The notes beneath the pieces were generated by a model. It ran no database searches and was not told the DNA's origin. It worked only from the letters and a program-made list of their open reading frames with translations. Shown in pieces: positions 1 through 6,096 of a stretch of DNA of 6,096 nucleotides. The DNA is taken from positions 1 to 6,096 of the forward strand of contig JAPKCP010000199.1 in NCBI GenBank assembly GCA_028822885.1. Direction: 5' to 3'. Within the stretch, counting starts at the first letter, position 1, and each line of letters starts with the position of its first letter. A program made the translations under genes and the position numbers. The DNA comes from Yoonia sp. (lineage in GTDB: Bacteria > Pseudomonadota > Alphaproteobacteria > Rhodobacterales > Rhodobacteraceae).

Positions 1-30
1 AATCGGGATGAGTATCATTATTTGCAACCA

Positions 31-807
31 TTAGGCCGATCTAAGAAGGACATTCTGTCGCCCCACAACCCATGCGCGACATGCATCACCAAATGCTGCG
101 AAAAGCGGGCGCGAGACTGGGTCTTCGGCGGCTTGCCATTCTGGGTGCCACTGCACCGAATATGTGAACCCGGGTGCGTCTTTCACAAAGATTGCTTCAG
201 GCGTGCCGTCTGGTGCGTGACCATCAACCACAATGCGATCTCCGGGGGCTTTGATTCCCTGTCCATGAAGCGAATTTGTCATCACCCTTTGGGCCCCCAA
301 CATCCGGTGGAATGGGCCATCAACGCCAAAGGTGATTTCGTGACGCATCGCAAATTTCTCTTCCAACGTCCCATCGGGTGGCATGCGATGGTTATTGCGG
401 CCCGGCAGATCACGAATTTCAGGGTAAAGTGAGCCGCCAAATGCGACATTCACCTCCTGAAAGCCACGACAAATGCCAAGAATAGGCTGCCCATCGGCAA
501 CGCAGGCGCGGATCAGCGGCAATACCAAGCGGTCACGGTTCCGATCAAAGGCACCATGCGCTGCGGTTGCTTCTTCCCCGTATTCCTCTGGATGCACGTT
601 TGGCCGACCACCCGTAAAGATAAAACCGGAACACGCCGCGCGCAGGTCCGCAATGTCATAAAGGTCAGGATTGGCTGGAATAATCAGGGGCATCCCACCT
701 GAGGCTTCACACACCGCCTGCAGGTTTAGTTCACCCGCGGCTTGAACGTGGTAGTCATCATTGATCGTGTGGGCGTTGGCGATAACGCCAATAACGGGGC
801 GAGACAT
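31..807 (-). CDS. PuuD-like class I glutamine amidotransferase (gamma-glutamyl-gamma-aminobutyrate hydrolase family, peptidase C26)
   Basis: Predicted cytosolic hydrolase of 258 residues. Family members such as E. coli PuuD (about 254 residues) cleave the gamma-glutamyl bond of gamma-glutamyl-GABA in putrescine breakdown. The sequence shows the class I amidotransferase fold throughout: an N-terminal strand PVIGVIAN (4-11), the FTGGRPNVHPEEYG segment (64-77), the nucleophile elbow GICRGFQEVNV (111-121) with Cys113, the TNSLHGQGI motif (177-185), and the C-terminal VQWHPEW motif (218-224) giving His221 and Glu223. The triad is therefore complete. The start at 807 has a GAAGG ribosome binding site (complement of 814-818) 6 bp upstream, and the protein begins directly with the first strand. 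It lies 221 bp downstream of the GlcG-like gene on the same strand, so it may have its own promoter. No other puu genes are in view, so the true substrate is uncertain. Another gamma-glutamyl amide is possible. Family assignment is secure. Confidence 0.93.
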   Translation of the reverse strand: MSRPVIGVIANAHTINDDYHVQAAGELNLQAVCEASGGMPLIIPANPDLYDIADLRAACSGFIFTGGRPNVHPEEYGEEATAAHGAFDRNRDRLVLPLIRACVADGQPILGICRGFQEVNVAFGGSLYPEIRDLPGRNNHRMPPDGTLEEKFAMRHEITFGVDGPFHRMLGAQRVMTNSLHGQGIKAPGDRIVVDGHAPDGTPEAIFVKDAPGFTYSVQWHPEWQAAEDPVSRPLFAAFGDACRAWVVGRQNVLLRSA

Positions 808-1028
808 AGCAGACCTTCAGATCATTGCGAGGTTCGACTAAGCATAGCTGTGCAGCCAAGCTTGGAAACCCATCATCTATCTCAGTAACGATGGCATAAC
901 ATCACAAGCGTAAAGCAATGGTGTACGGGCTATGCATTTCCCAGAGACGACATCTGCCAATCTGGGGGCCCCGCCCTAATTACCAAGGACGGGGGTATTG
1001 ATATCAAGGACCTAAGGGTCCGGTTGTG
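808..1028. other. Intergenic region between the GlcG-like and PuuD-like genes
   Basis: This 221-bp stretch has no supported gene. The short open frames in it are under 30 codons and have no family signal. It holds a short hairpin just after the GlcG-like stop (1008-1021), a perfect 10-bp palindrome TTGATATCAA (998-1007), a GGGGCCCC run (965-972) and a perfect palindrome CCAAGCTTGG (856-865) about 50 bp upstream of the PuuD-like start. The length suggests a separate promoter for the PuuD-like gene, but I could not find a convincing -35/-10 pair. Confidence 0.6.
1008..1021 (-). terminator. Weak terminator-like hairpin after the GlcG-like gene
   Basis: On the minus strand GGACC-CTTA-GGTCC forms a 5-bp stem with a 4-nt loop, starting 7 bp past the TAA stop of the GlcG-like gene. 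It is followed by TTGATATCAAT rather than a clean T run, so it is a poor intrinsic terminator. Its position at the end of the glcB operon is the main argument for it. Confidence 0.25.
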
Positions 1029-1457
1029 TTAGCCGTCTGCTTTGAGACCAGCTGCTGCAACACCGACCAATGCGGCTTCAAGATCGTTGTCGCTTGTGTC
1101 GCCAGTTACCCCAACAGCACCGATCACAGCACCGTCTGCGCCGCGGACCAGAACACCGCCCGGCACAGGCACAACTTGCCCACCAAAGACGCCGTTTACG
1201 GCGGCCATGAAATAGGCCTGCTGCTCAGACCGCGCCATCTGTGCGGTTCCAGCCATGCCAAGCATGACAGAGCCATAGGCCTTGCCGTGCGCAATCGCGA
1301 AACGTCCCGGTGCAGCACCATCTTCGCGTTCAAACGCTTTGACGTGGCCACCAGCATCTAGGACGACAACGGACAATGGCTTCAGACCCATCTCGTGACC
1401 TTTGGTCAAGGTGGATGCAATGATTGTACGGGCATTTTCGAGTGTGATTTCAGTCAT
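1029..1457 (-). CDS. GlcG/HbpS-like heme-binding family protein (DUF336)
   Basis: Small protein of 142 residues covering the full DUF336 (GlcG/HbpS, Haem_degrading) domain. Visible family features are the first strand PLSVVVLDAGGHVKAFERED (27-46), the helix AIAHGKAYGSVMLGM (54-68), the glycine-rich turn VVPVPGGVLVR (95-105) and the terminal motif GAVGVTGDTSDNDLEAALVGVAAAGL (113-138). No signal peptide is evident, so it is probably cytosolic, unlike secreted HbpS of Streptomyces. E. coli GlcG is a member of the glycolate operon whose biochemical role is not settled. Heme or corrin binding has been shown for some relatives only. The start is well fixed: AAGGAG (complement of 1465-1470) lies 7 bp upstream. 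The gene begins 24 bp after glcB, so the two are almost certainly cotranscribed. That suggests a role in glyoxylate/glycolate metabolism, but this is inference from position. Confidence 0.92.
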   Translation of the reverse strand: MTEITLENARTIIASTLTKGHEMGLKPLSVVVLDAGGHVKAFEREDGAAPGRFAIAHGKAYGSVMLGMAGTAQMARSEQQAYFMAAVNGVFGGQVVPVPGGVLVRGADGAVIGAVGVTGDTSDNDLEAALVGVAAAGLKADG

Positions 1458-1464
1458 CTGAAAG

Positions 1465-1470
1465 CTCCTT
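1465..1470 (-). promoter_or_regulatory. Strong ribosome binding site of the GlcG-like gene
   Basis: AAGGAG on the minus strand, 7 bp before the ATG at 1457. It lies inside the 24-bp glcB/GlcG-like gap. It is the best Shine-Dalgarno match in the window and fixes the start of the downstream gene. Confidence 0.75.
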
Positions 1471-1481
1471 CTAAGGTCAAT

Positions 1482-3614
1482 TTACGCTTGTGCTTTGAAT
1501 TCTTGACGGCGGCGGTGCAGAACAGGTTCTGTGTAGCCAGACGGCTGCACGCGACCTTTGAACACCAGATCACAGGCCGCTTGGAACGCAACCGTGTCAA
1601 AGTTTGGTGCCATCGGAATGTAGCTTGCATCACCTGCATTCTGACGGTCCACAACGGCGGCCATCTTTTGCATACCAGCCATCGCTTGTTCTTGGCTGAT
1701 GACATCGTGGTGCAGCCAGTTGGCCAGCGCTTGTGATGAAATGCGGCAAGTGGCGCGGTCTTCCATGAGGGCCACGTCATTGACATCAGGCACTTTGGAA
1801 CAACCAACACCCGCATCAATCCAGCGGACAACATAACCAAGGATACCTTGGGCGTTGTTCTCAATCTCACGGGTGATTTCTGCGTCGGACCAGTTGGCCC
1901 CACGCGCCACAGGGATCGTCAGCAGATCGTCAAGCGATCCACGCGCACCGCCTGCTTTGAGTTCGGCCTGCTTGGCCAGAACGTCAATCTTGTGGTAATG
2001 TGTTGCGTGCAAAGTCGCAGCCGTTGGTGACGGCACCCATGCGCAGTTTGCGCCGGACATCGGGTGGCCCACTTTGACCTCAAGCATGTCAGCCATCAGG
2101 TCGGGCATCGCCCACATACCTTTGCCGATTTGGGCTTTGCCTTGCAGGCCACAGGCCAGACCGATATCAACGTTACGATCTTCATAGGCAGCAATCCAAG
2201 GGGCTGATTTCATCTCACCCTTTGGCACCATTGGACCTGCTTCCATGGAGGTGTGAATTTCATCACCCGTCCGGTCAAGGAAGCCCGTGTTAATGAAAGC
2301 AACGCGCGATTTCGCAGCGCGGATACATTCTTTGAGGTTCGCAGACGTGCGGCGTTCCTCGTCCATGATGCCCATCTTGACGGTGTTCGCAGGCAGCGAC
2401 AACGCGGCCTCAACAGCTGCGAAAATTTCGTCTGCGAAAGCCACTTCTTCGGGGCCATGCATCTTTGGCTTCACGATATAAACAGACCCCGTGACCGAAT
2501 TCCCGCCTTGGCGTTTCAGATCGTGGATTGCGATCAGTGTGGTGATCATCGCGTCCATCATGCCTTCGCCAGCTTCGTTGCCGTCGCGGTCCAAAATAGC
2601 CGGGTTTGTCATCAAATGACCGACATTGCGGATCAGCATCAAGGCGCGGCCTTTGAACATGATCTCGTGGCCCTTAACGCCAGTGAAACCGATGTCGTCG
2701 TTCAAGACGCGCTCGTAGGTTTCGCCGCCTTTGGTCACGGTTTCAGTCAGCGTGCCTTGCATCAGCCCAAGCCAATTGGTGTAGGCCACAACCTTATCAG
2801 CGCCATCAACAGCCGCGACAGAATCTTCGCAATCCATAATTACGGACAACGCGCTTTCCAGCATGATGTCGGCGATGCCTGCTTTATCAGTTTTGCCAAT
2901 ATCGGATTCAGGATCGATGATGACGCCAATCAAGAGGCCATTCGCGCGCAAAAACACATCTGTCAGGCCTGCGTCATCGGCATTACCACCAACAAACTGC
3001 TTAGGGTCCTTCAACGCAGGAACCAGAACACCGTCTGTTACAGACAGGTCCGTGATATCGGCCCAAGACCCTTCGGCAAGTGGCGTCACATCGTCGAGGT
3101 GCTTGCGCCCCCAAGCAACAGCCTTTGCGCCGTGTTCTGCATCATAGCCACCCTTTGGCGCCAAGCTGCCCAGCGCGTCGGTGCCATACAGCGCATCATA
3201 AAGGCTGCCCCAGCGTGCATTCGCTGCATTCAACGCGAAGCGTGCGTTCATGATCGGCACAACAAGTTGTGGACCGGGAACGGCTGCGATTTCTGGGTCG
3301 ACATTTTCAGTTTCAATCGCGAAATCGGCGCCTTCCGGCACGAGATACCCGATCTCAGTCAGGAACGCCTTATAGGCAACTGCGTCATGGTCTTTGCCAC
3401 GGTTAGCAACATGCCAGCTATCAATCTGTTCTTGGATCACTTCACGTTTGGCAACCAAAGCACGGTTTTTAGGGCCTTTTTCATGGATTAATGCCGAAAA
3501 GCCAGCCCAAAAATCTGCGGCTGAGACGCCAGTGTCAGGCAGTGCTTTTTGTTCAAGAAAATCAGCGAGAACAGGATCTACGCGCAGTCCATCACGGTCA
3601 ACATAAGCAGTCAT
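1482..3614 (-). CDS. glcB: Malate synthase G
   Basis: Condenses glyoxylate with acetyl-CoA to give malate and CoA, in the cytosol, feeding C2 units into the TCA cycle. The 710-residue product is close to the 723 of E. coli GlcB and shows the G-type features: N-terminal domain MTAYVDRDGLRVDPVLADFL, the barrel signature SALSVIMDCEDSVAAVD (254-270), catalytic Arg329 in LMLIRNVGHLM, Mg ligands Glu419 (MDEERRTS) and Asp447 (FINTGFLDRTGDE), and the C-terminal GVGCSKVPD...LMEDRAT segment with the catalytic base Asp619. No frameshift or missing key residue is seen. I chose the ATG at 3614 because the family usually starts with this MT..V...GL pattern and AAGGG (complement of 3622-3626) lies 7 bp upstream. 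An in-frame ATG at 3656 would add 14 residues (MMTAPRRIPKKGLK) and also has a GAGGG nearby. First gene of a probable operon with the GlcG-like gene. Codon choice is strongly biased, as in well-expressed genes. Confidence 0.97.
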   Translation of the reverse strand: MTAYVDRDGLRVDPVLADFLEQKALPDTGVSAADFWAGFSALIHEKGPKNRALVAKREVIQEQIDSWHVANRGKDHDAVAYKAFLTEIGYLVPEGADFAIETENVDPEIAAVPGPQLVVPIMNARFALNAANARWGSLYDALYGTDALGSLAPKGGYDAEHGAKAVAWGRKHLDDVTPLAEGSWADITDLSVTDGVLVPALKDPKQFVGGNADDAGLTDVFLRANGLLIGVIIDPESDIGKTDKAGIADIMLESALSVIMDCEDSVAAVDGADKVVAYTNWLGLMQGTLTETVTKGGETYERVLNDDIGFTGVKGHEIMFKGRALMLIRNVGHLMTNPAILDRDGNEAGEGMMDAMITTLIAIHDLKRQGGNSVTGSVYIVKPKMHGPEEVAFADEIFAAVEAALSLPANTVKMGIMDEERRTSANLKECIRAAKSRVAFINTGFLDRTGDEIHTSMEAGPMVPKGEMKSAPWIAAYEDRNVDIGLACGLQGKAQIGKGMWAMPDLMADMLEVKVGHPMSGANCAWVPSPTAATLHATHYHKIDVLAKQAELKAGGARGSLDDLLTIPVARGANWSDAEITREIENNAQGILGYVVRWIDAGVGCSKVPDVNDVALMEDRATCRISSQALANWLHHDVISQEQAMAGMQKMAAVVDRQNAGDASYIPMAPNFDTVAFQAACDLVFKGRVQPSGYTEPVLHRRRQEFKAQA

Positions 3615-3635
3615 TTTGAGGCCCTTTTTTGGTAT

Positions 3636-3653
3636 ACGACGGGGTGCCGTCAT
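3636..3653 (-). promoter_or_regulatory. Leader hairpin before the glcB ribosome binding site
   Basis: On the minus strand GACGG-CACC-CCGTC makes a perfect 5-bp stem with a 4-nt loop. It is extended by a U-G and an A-U pair to 7 bp. It sits 9 bp upstream of the AAGGG used by the 3614 start, and it includes the second ATG of the alternative upstream start. It could affect translation or be chance. Confidence 0.25.
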
Positions 3654-3660
3654 CATTTAA

Positions 3661-3675
3661 GCCCTCAATTAGGGC
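3661..3675 (-). repeat. Inverted repeat GCCCT-N5-AGGGC in the glcB leader
   Basis: A 5-bp GC-rich stem with a 5-nt loop. On the minus strand the T run comes before the stem, and on the plus strand an A run follows it, so it does not fit an intrinsic terminator in either direction. Its AGGGC arm overlaps the GAGGG that would serve the alternative glcB start at 3656. Confidence 0.3.
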
Positions 3676-3700
3676 AAAAAATTATGAGAGGCAACTAGGG

Positions 3701-3719
3701 TGGTCATAATCTCTGACCA
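3701..3719. promoter_or_regulatory. Candidate operator, TGGTCA-N7-TGACCA
   Basis: A 19-bp hyphenated palindrome with perfect 6-bp arms, 87-105 bp upstream of the glcB ATG and 2 bp past the DUF2256 stop. The TGGTC/GACCA half-sites resemble those of FadR-type GntR regulators, the family that includes GlcC of the glycolate operon, but the spacer is longer than the FadR consensus. The same sequence could instead form a 6-bp hairpin ending the DUF2256 transcript. Confidence 0.3.
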
Positions 3720-3721
3720 AT

Positions 3722-3865
3722 TCAGCCCTTGGTGCGGCGACAGCGTTCTGAGCAGTAGCGCACGCTATCCCAAACAGTTGCCCATTTCTTGCGCCACGCA
3801 AACGGTTTACCGCAAGTCACGCATATCTTTTGCGGTAGATCTGATTTCTTACGCATCTTTGCCAT
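3722..3865 (-). CDS. DUF2256 family protein, small four-cysteine zinc-binding type
   Basis: A 47-residue basic protein matching the whole DUF2256 pattern: KKSDLPQKICVTCGKPFAWRKKW followed by WDSVRYCSERCRR. Cys15 and Cys18 (CxxC) and Cys38 and Cys42 (CxxxC) would form one zinc site of zinc-knuckle or treble-clef type. The tryptophans 24, 28 and 32 and the lysine/arginine-rich ends are also typical. The function of the family is unknown to me. Nucleic-acid binding would fit the charge but is a guess. I chose the ATG at 3865 because GAGGG (complement of 3873-3877) lies 7 bp upstream and the family begins here. An in-frame ATG at 3952 would add 29 residues with no family likeness. It lies 107 bp upstream of glcB on the same strand and is divergent from pepN. 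Confidence 0.88.
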   Translation of the reverse strand: MAKMRKKSDLPQKICVTCGKPFAWRKKWATVWDSVRYCSERCRRTKG

Positions 3866-4042
3866 CGCGTTGCCCTCGCTACTTAGCTGACCTGTCAATC
3901 TGTGTTGTTCTGGCCTTGTGGTTCTGTGCCTGCTTGCCAATATTGGTATCAAGTGATGGCACCTTGGTGCCGCTTACATTTGCCCTCGTGGCTGATCAAA
4001 TCAATGACTTAACCTGAGTGTGGGTCAAGAAAAGGCTTCGTA
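3866..4042. promoter_or_regulatory. Divergent intergenic region between DUF2256 and pepN
   Basis: This 177-bp region must hold the start signals for DUF2256 (leftward) and pepN (rightward). It contains a perfect palindrome CCAATATTGG (3937-3946) and an inverted repeat GGCACC-TT-GGTGCC (3958-3971). A weak rightward pair, TTGTGG (3916-3921) and AATATT (3939-3944) with 17-bp spacing, would place the -10 within the palindrome. For DUF2256 the exact TTGACA at 3893-3898 has no matching -10 at a usable distance. Promoter positions are therefore not resolved. Confidence 0.4.
4032..4035 (+). promoter_or_regulatory. Ribosome binding site of pepN
   Basis: AAGG within an A-rich AAGAAAAGG tract, 7 bp before the ATG at 4043. 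It supports this start, which also agrees with where PepN proteins begin. Confidence 0.6.
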
Positions 4043-6096
4043 ATGAAAGATTCTGCCCCGCAAACGGTTTACCTCGCGGACTACACCCCACCAGCCTACT
4101 TGATTGACGCGGTACACCTTAGCTTTGCGCTGCACCCCACCAAAACCCGTGTGCGCAGCCGGATCACATTCCGCCCGAACCCAGACACGACTGACCGGAC
4201 GTTTTTCCTACACGGGGCTGACCTGACATTCATCGCAGCCAGCATCGACGGTGCGCCCGTGTCCCCAACGTTGACCGACGAGGGGCTAACCTGCCCCGTT
4301 CCCGACGCCCCCTTTATTTGGGAGGCAGAGGTTGAGATTTCACCGCAAACCAACACAGCCCTTGAGGGGCTTTATATGTCGGGTGGCATGTACTGTACCC
4401 AATGCGAGGCCGAAGGGTTTCGCAAGATCACCTACTACCCCGATCGCCCAGATGTGATGGCAATCTTTACGGTGCGGGTCGAAGGCGATTATCCAGTCTT
4501 GTTATCAAACGGAAACCCGCAAGCGTCAGGTGATGGCTGGGCAGAATGGCACGATCCGTGGCCAAAGCCTGCGTATTTGTTCGCGCTTGTTGCAGGCGAT
4601 TTGGTCGCGCATCCGGGGTCATTTACCACGATGTCTGGCAGCCACGTCGATTTGAACATCTACGTGCGCCCCGGCCCTGATGAAGCCAAATGCGCCTTTG
4701 GAATGGAGGCATTAAAACGGTCAATGACGTGGGACGAACAGGTTTACGGGCGTGAATACGACTTGGACATTTTCAACATCGTGGCCGTGGATGACTTTAA
4801 TATGGGCGCGATGGAGAACAAGGGCTTGAACATTTTCAACTCAAGCTGCGTTCTAGCCTCGCCCACGACCTCAACCGATGCCGACTTTGAGCGGATTGAG
4901 GCGATCATCGCGCATGAGTATTTCCACAACTGGACTGGCAACCGGATTACGTGCCGGGATTGGTTCCAACTATGCCTGAAAGAAGGGCTGACCGTCTTTC
5001 GCGACCAGCAATTCACATCCGACATGCGATCAGCGCCGGTCAAACGGATCGACGACGCGATTGTACTGCGCGCACATCAATTCCGCGAAGACGCTGGGCC
5101 GTTGGCACACCCGCCACGCCCATCCAGCTTTGTGGAGATTAACAATTTCTACACAGCGACCGTCTATGAAAAGGGCGCAGAAATCATTGGGATGCTGCGC
5201 ACCTTGGCAGGAGATGCGGGCTACAAATCAGCGCTTAACATCTATTTTGACCGCCACGATGGGGACGCGGCAACAATCGAAGACTTCCGAGCTTGCTTTG
5301 AAGAGGTGATGGACACCGACCTGACACAATTTGCACTTTGGTGGACGGACCCCGGCACGCCTTGTGTCACTGTTAAGGAAGACTGGGCGGACGACACACT
5401 TACGCTGCATTTATCGCAATTCGTCGCGGCCTGTGGGCGCACAGATTGGCCAGCCCGCGTCATTCCATTGCAAATGGGTTTGATTGGGCGTGATGGTCAA
5501 GATGTACTGGAAACCCAGCTTATCACCCTTGATATGCCCACTAAAACTTTGACGTTTGCGGGGCTGTTAGAGCGACCAATCTTGTCGATAAACCGAGGAT
5601 TTACGGCCCCAGTGACAATCAAACACGACTTGTCTGACGCAGATCGTGCGATCTTATTGGGACACGACACCGATCCTTTCAATCGCTGGGACGCTGGGCG
5701 CACATTGGCCGCAGGATTGCTATGCCGCATGGTCACGGACGGCGCGACGCCGGACGTTGGCTTCCTTGACGGAATGCTGTCGGCTGTGCGCGATGATACG
5801 CTCGATCCAGCGTATCGCGCGTTCTTGCTGTCGTTTCCGTCCGAGGCGGACACCGCACAAGCCCTGCACACGCAAGGCCACACGTCTGACCCTGACGCCA
5901 TTTACCTTGCGCATCAAACGCTGAAACACGCGCTGGCGGAACACCTGCAAGACCACCTTGCCAGCCTGTATGCAGCGATGTCCGTCGCGGGTCCTTATTC
6001 ACCGGATGCAGCCCCTGCGGGCAAACGTGACCTTGGGAACGCGGTTCTTGCCCTGTTGACCCGGCTTGACGGCGGCAAACAGGCAGCGATGCAATT
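4043..6096 (+). CDS. pepN: Aminopeptidase N (M1 family), partial, 3' end beyond the window
   Basis: Cytosolic zinc aminopeptidase that removes N-terminal residues from peptides. The frame is open from the ATG at 4043 to the right edge: 684 codons plus two bases, no stop. E. coli PepN has 870 residues, so roughly a fifth is missing. The sequence shows the full PepN-subfamily catalytic set: CTQCEAEGFRKITYYPDRPDV with Gln120 and Glu122, the GAMEN exopeptidase motif at 255-259, the zinc motif HEYFHNW with His291, Glu292 and His295, the third ligand Glu314 in LKEGL, and Tyr375 in VYEKGAEIIGM. Approximate domains by analogy: N-terminal beta domain to about 188, thermolysin-like domain to about 438, beta-sandwich to about 540, then the helical C-terminal domain, cut off here. 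No signal peptide. The ribosome binding site AAGG is 7 bp upstream. It uses TTA, CTA and TCA codons freely, unlike glcB. Identity is secure. Confidence 0.96.
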   Translation, partial: MKDSAPQTVYLADYTPPAYLIDAVHLSFALHPTKTRVRSRITFRPNPDTTDRTFFLHGADLTFIAASIDGAPVSPTLTDEGLTCPVPDAPFIWEAEVEISPQTNTALEGLYMSGGMYCTQCEAEGFRKITYYPDRPDVMAIFTVRVEGDYPVLLSNGNPQASGDGWAEWHDPWPKPAYLFALVAGDLVAHPGSFTTMSGSHVDLNIYVRPGPDEAKCAFGMEALKRSMTWDEQVYGREYDLDIFNIVAVDDFNMGAMENKGLNIFNSSCVLASPTTSTDADFERIEAIIAHEYFHNWTGNRITCRDWFQLCLKEGLTVFRDQQFTSDMRSAPVKRIDDAIVLRAHQFREDAGPLAHPPRPSSFVEINNFYTATVYEKGAEIIGMLRTLAGDAGYKSALNIYFDRHDGDAATIEDFRACFEEVMDTDLTQFALWWTDPGTPCVTVKEDWADDTLTLHLSQFVAACGRTDWPARVIPLQMGLIGRDGQDVLETQLITLDMPTKTLTFAGLLERPILSINRGFTAPVTIKHDLSDADRAILLGHDTDPFNRWDAGRTLAAGLLCRMVTDGATPDVGFLDGMLSAVRDDTLDPAYRAFLLSFPSEADTAQALHTQGHTSDPDAIYLAHQTLKHALAEHLQDHLASLYAAMSVAGPYSPDAAPAGKRDLGNAVLALLTRLDGGKQAAMQ

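Larger units (their letters stand above)
3615..3721 (-). promoter_or_regulatory. glcB upstream region with candidate promoter and dyad symmetries
   Basis: This 107-bp gap between the DUF2256 stop and glcB is the likely control region. On the minus strand a weak sigma-70-like pair is TTATGA (3704-3709) and CATAAT (3681-3686) with a 17-bp spacer. The -10 matches 5 of 6 consensus bases and the -35 only 3 of 6. Two dyads overlap this pair: TGGTCA-N7-TGACCA (3701-3719) and ATTATGA-N16-TCATAAT (3681-3710). Further downstream are two short hairpins (3661-3675, 3636-3653) and the glcB ribosome binding site. Assignment as promoter and operator is inference. Confidence 0.4.

Noticed and set aside
22..432. 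A 136-codon plus-strand frame with several cysteines
   Set aside because: It is the in-register antisense shadow of the PuuD-like gene, which has a complete catalytic triad.
2253..3491. A 412-codon open frame on the plus strand inside glcB
   Set aside because: It is in exact antisense codon register with glcB, so it is open simply because glcB lacks TTA, CTA and TCA codons there. The product has no recognisable domain, and glcB is certain.
3893..3898. Exact TTGACA -35 hexamer on the minus strand upstream of DUF2256
   Set aside because: At 17-bp spacing the -10 position reads GGGCAA and lies on the ribosome binding site, so it cannot drive this gene in the usual way.
3700..4017. A 105-codon plus-strand frame with a hydrophobic segment, opposite DUF2256
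   Set aside because: It starts with GTG and has no family likeness. It overlaps a recognised DUF2256 gene on the other strand and the divergent promoter region. The hydrophobic stretch comes from T-rich intergenic DNA.
4744..5956. Several minus-strand frames of 60-134 codons within pepN
   Set aside because: They lie wholly inside the pepN reading frame, which carries all M1 motifs. None has a recognisable domain or a credible ribosome binding site.
1..6096. Possible new defence system, mobile element or CRISPR array
   Set aside because: All five genes belong to known housekeeping or conserved families. There are no direct repeat arrays, transposase or integrase signals, tRNA ends or shift in composition.

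Overview
The window looks like a stretch of ordinary chromosome from an alphaproteobacterium, most likely a marine Rhodobacterales (Roseobacter-group) member of moderate GC. I infer this from the protein sequences, the codon use and the gene types (malate synthase G, a GlcG/HbpS-like protein, a DUF2256 mini-protein, a PepN-type aminopeptidase). It was not tested by a search. There are no mobile elements, RNA genes, CRISPR arrays or phage genes that I can see.

Layout. Four genes lie on the minus strand and one on the plus strand. Reading the minus strand from right to left: a 47-residue DUF2256 zinc-binding-type protein (3722-3865); a 107-bp gap with several dyad symmetries; malate synthase G, glcB (1482-3614); a 142-residue GlcG/HbpS (DUF336) protein (1029-1457), only 24 bp behind glcB and with a strong ribosome binding site; a 221-bp gap; and a PuuD-like class I glutamine amidotransferase / gamma-glutamyl-GABA hydrolase (31-807). 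On the plus strand, pepN (aminopeptidase N) starts at 4043, divergent from DUF2256 across a 177-bp intergenic region, and runs off the right edge with no stop.

Function. glcB and the GlcG-like gene probably form a two-gene operon for assimilating glyoxylate (glyoxylate + acetyl-CoA to malate). This echoes the glcG-glcB pairing of the E. coli glycolate operon, but in the opposite order and without glcDEF in view. The PuuD-like gene would release GABA or another amine from a gamma-glutamyl conjugate. Its gap and its own ribosome binding site allow separate transcription. PepN is a cytosolic zinc exopeptidase for peptide turnover. No link between pepN and the glyoxylate genes can be shown.

I found no convincing new system. 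The points most worth a second look are the dyad symmetries upstream of glcB, the two competing glcB start sites with a hairpin over the upstream one, and the uncharacterised DUF2256 and GlcG-like proteins.
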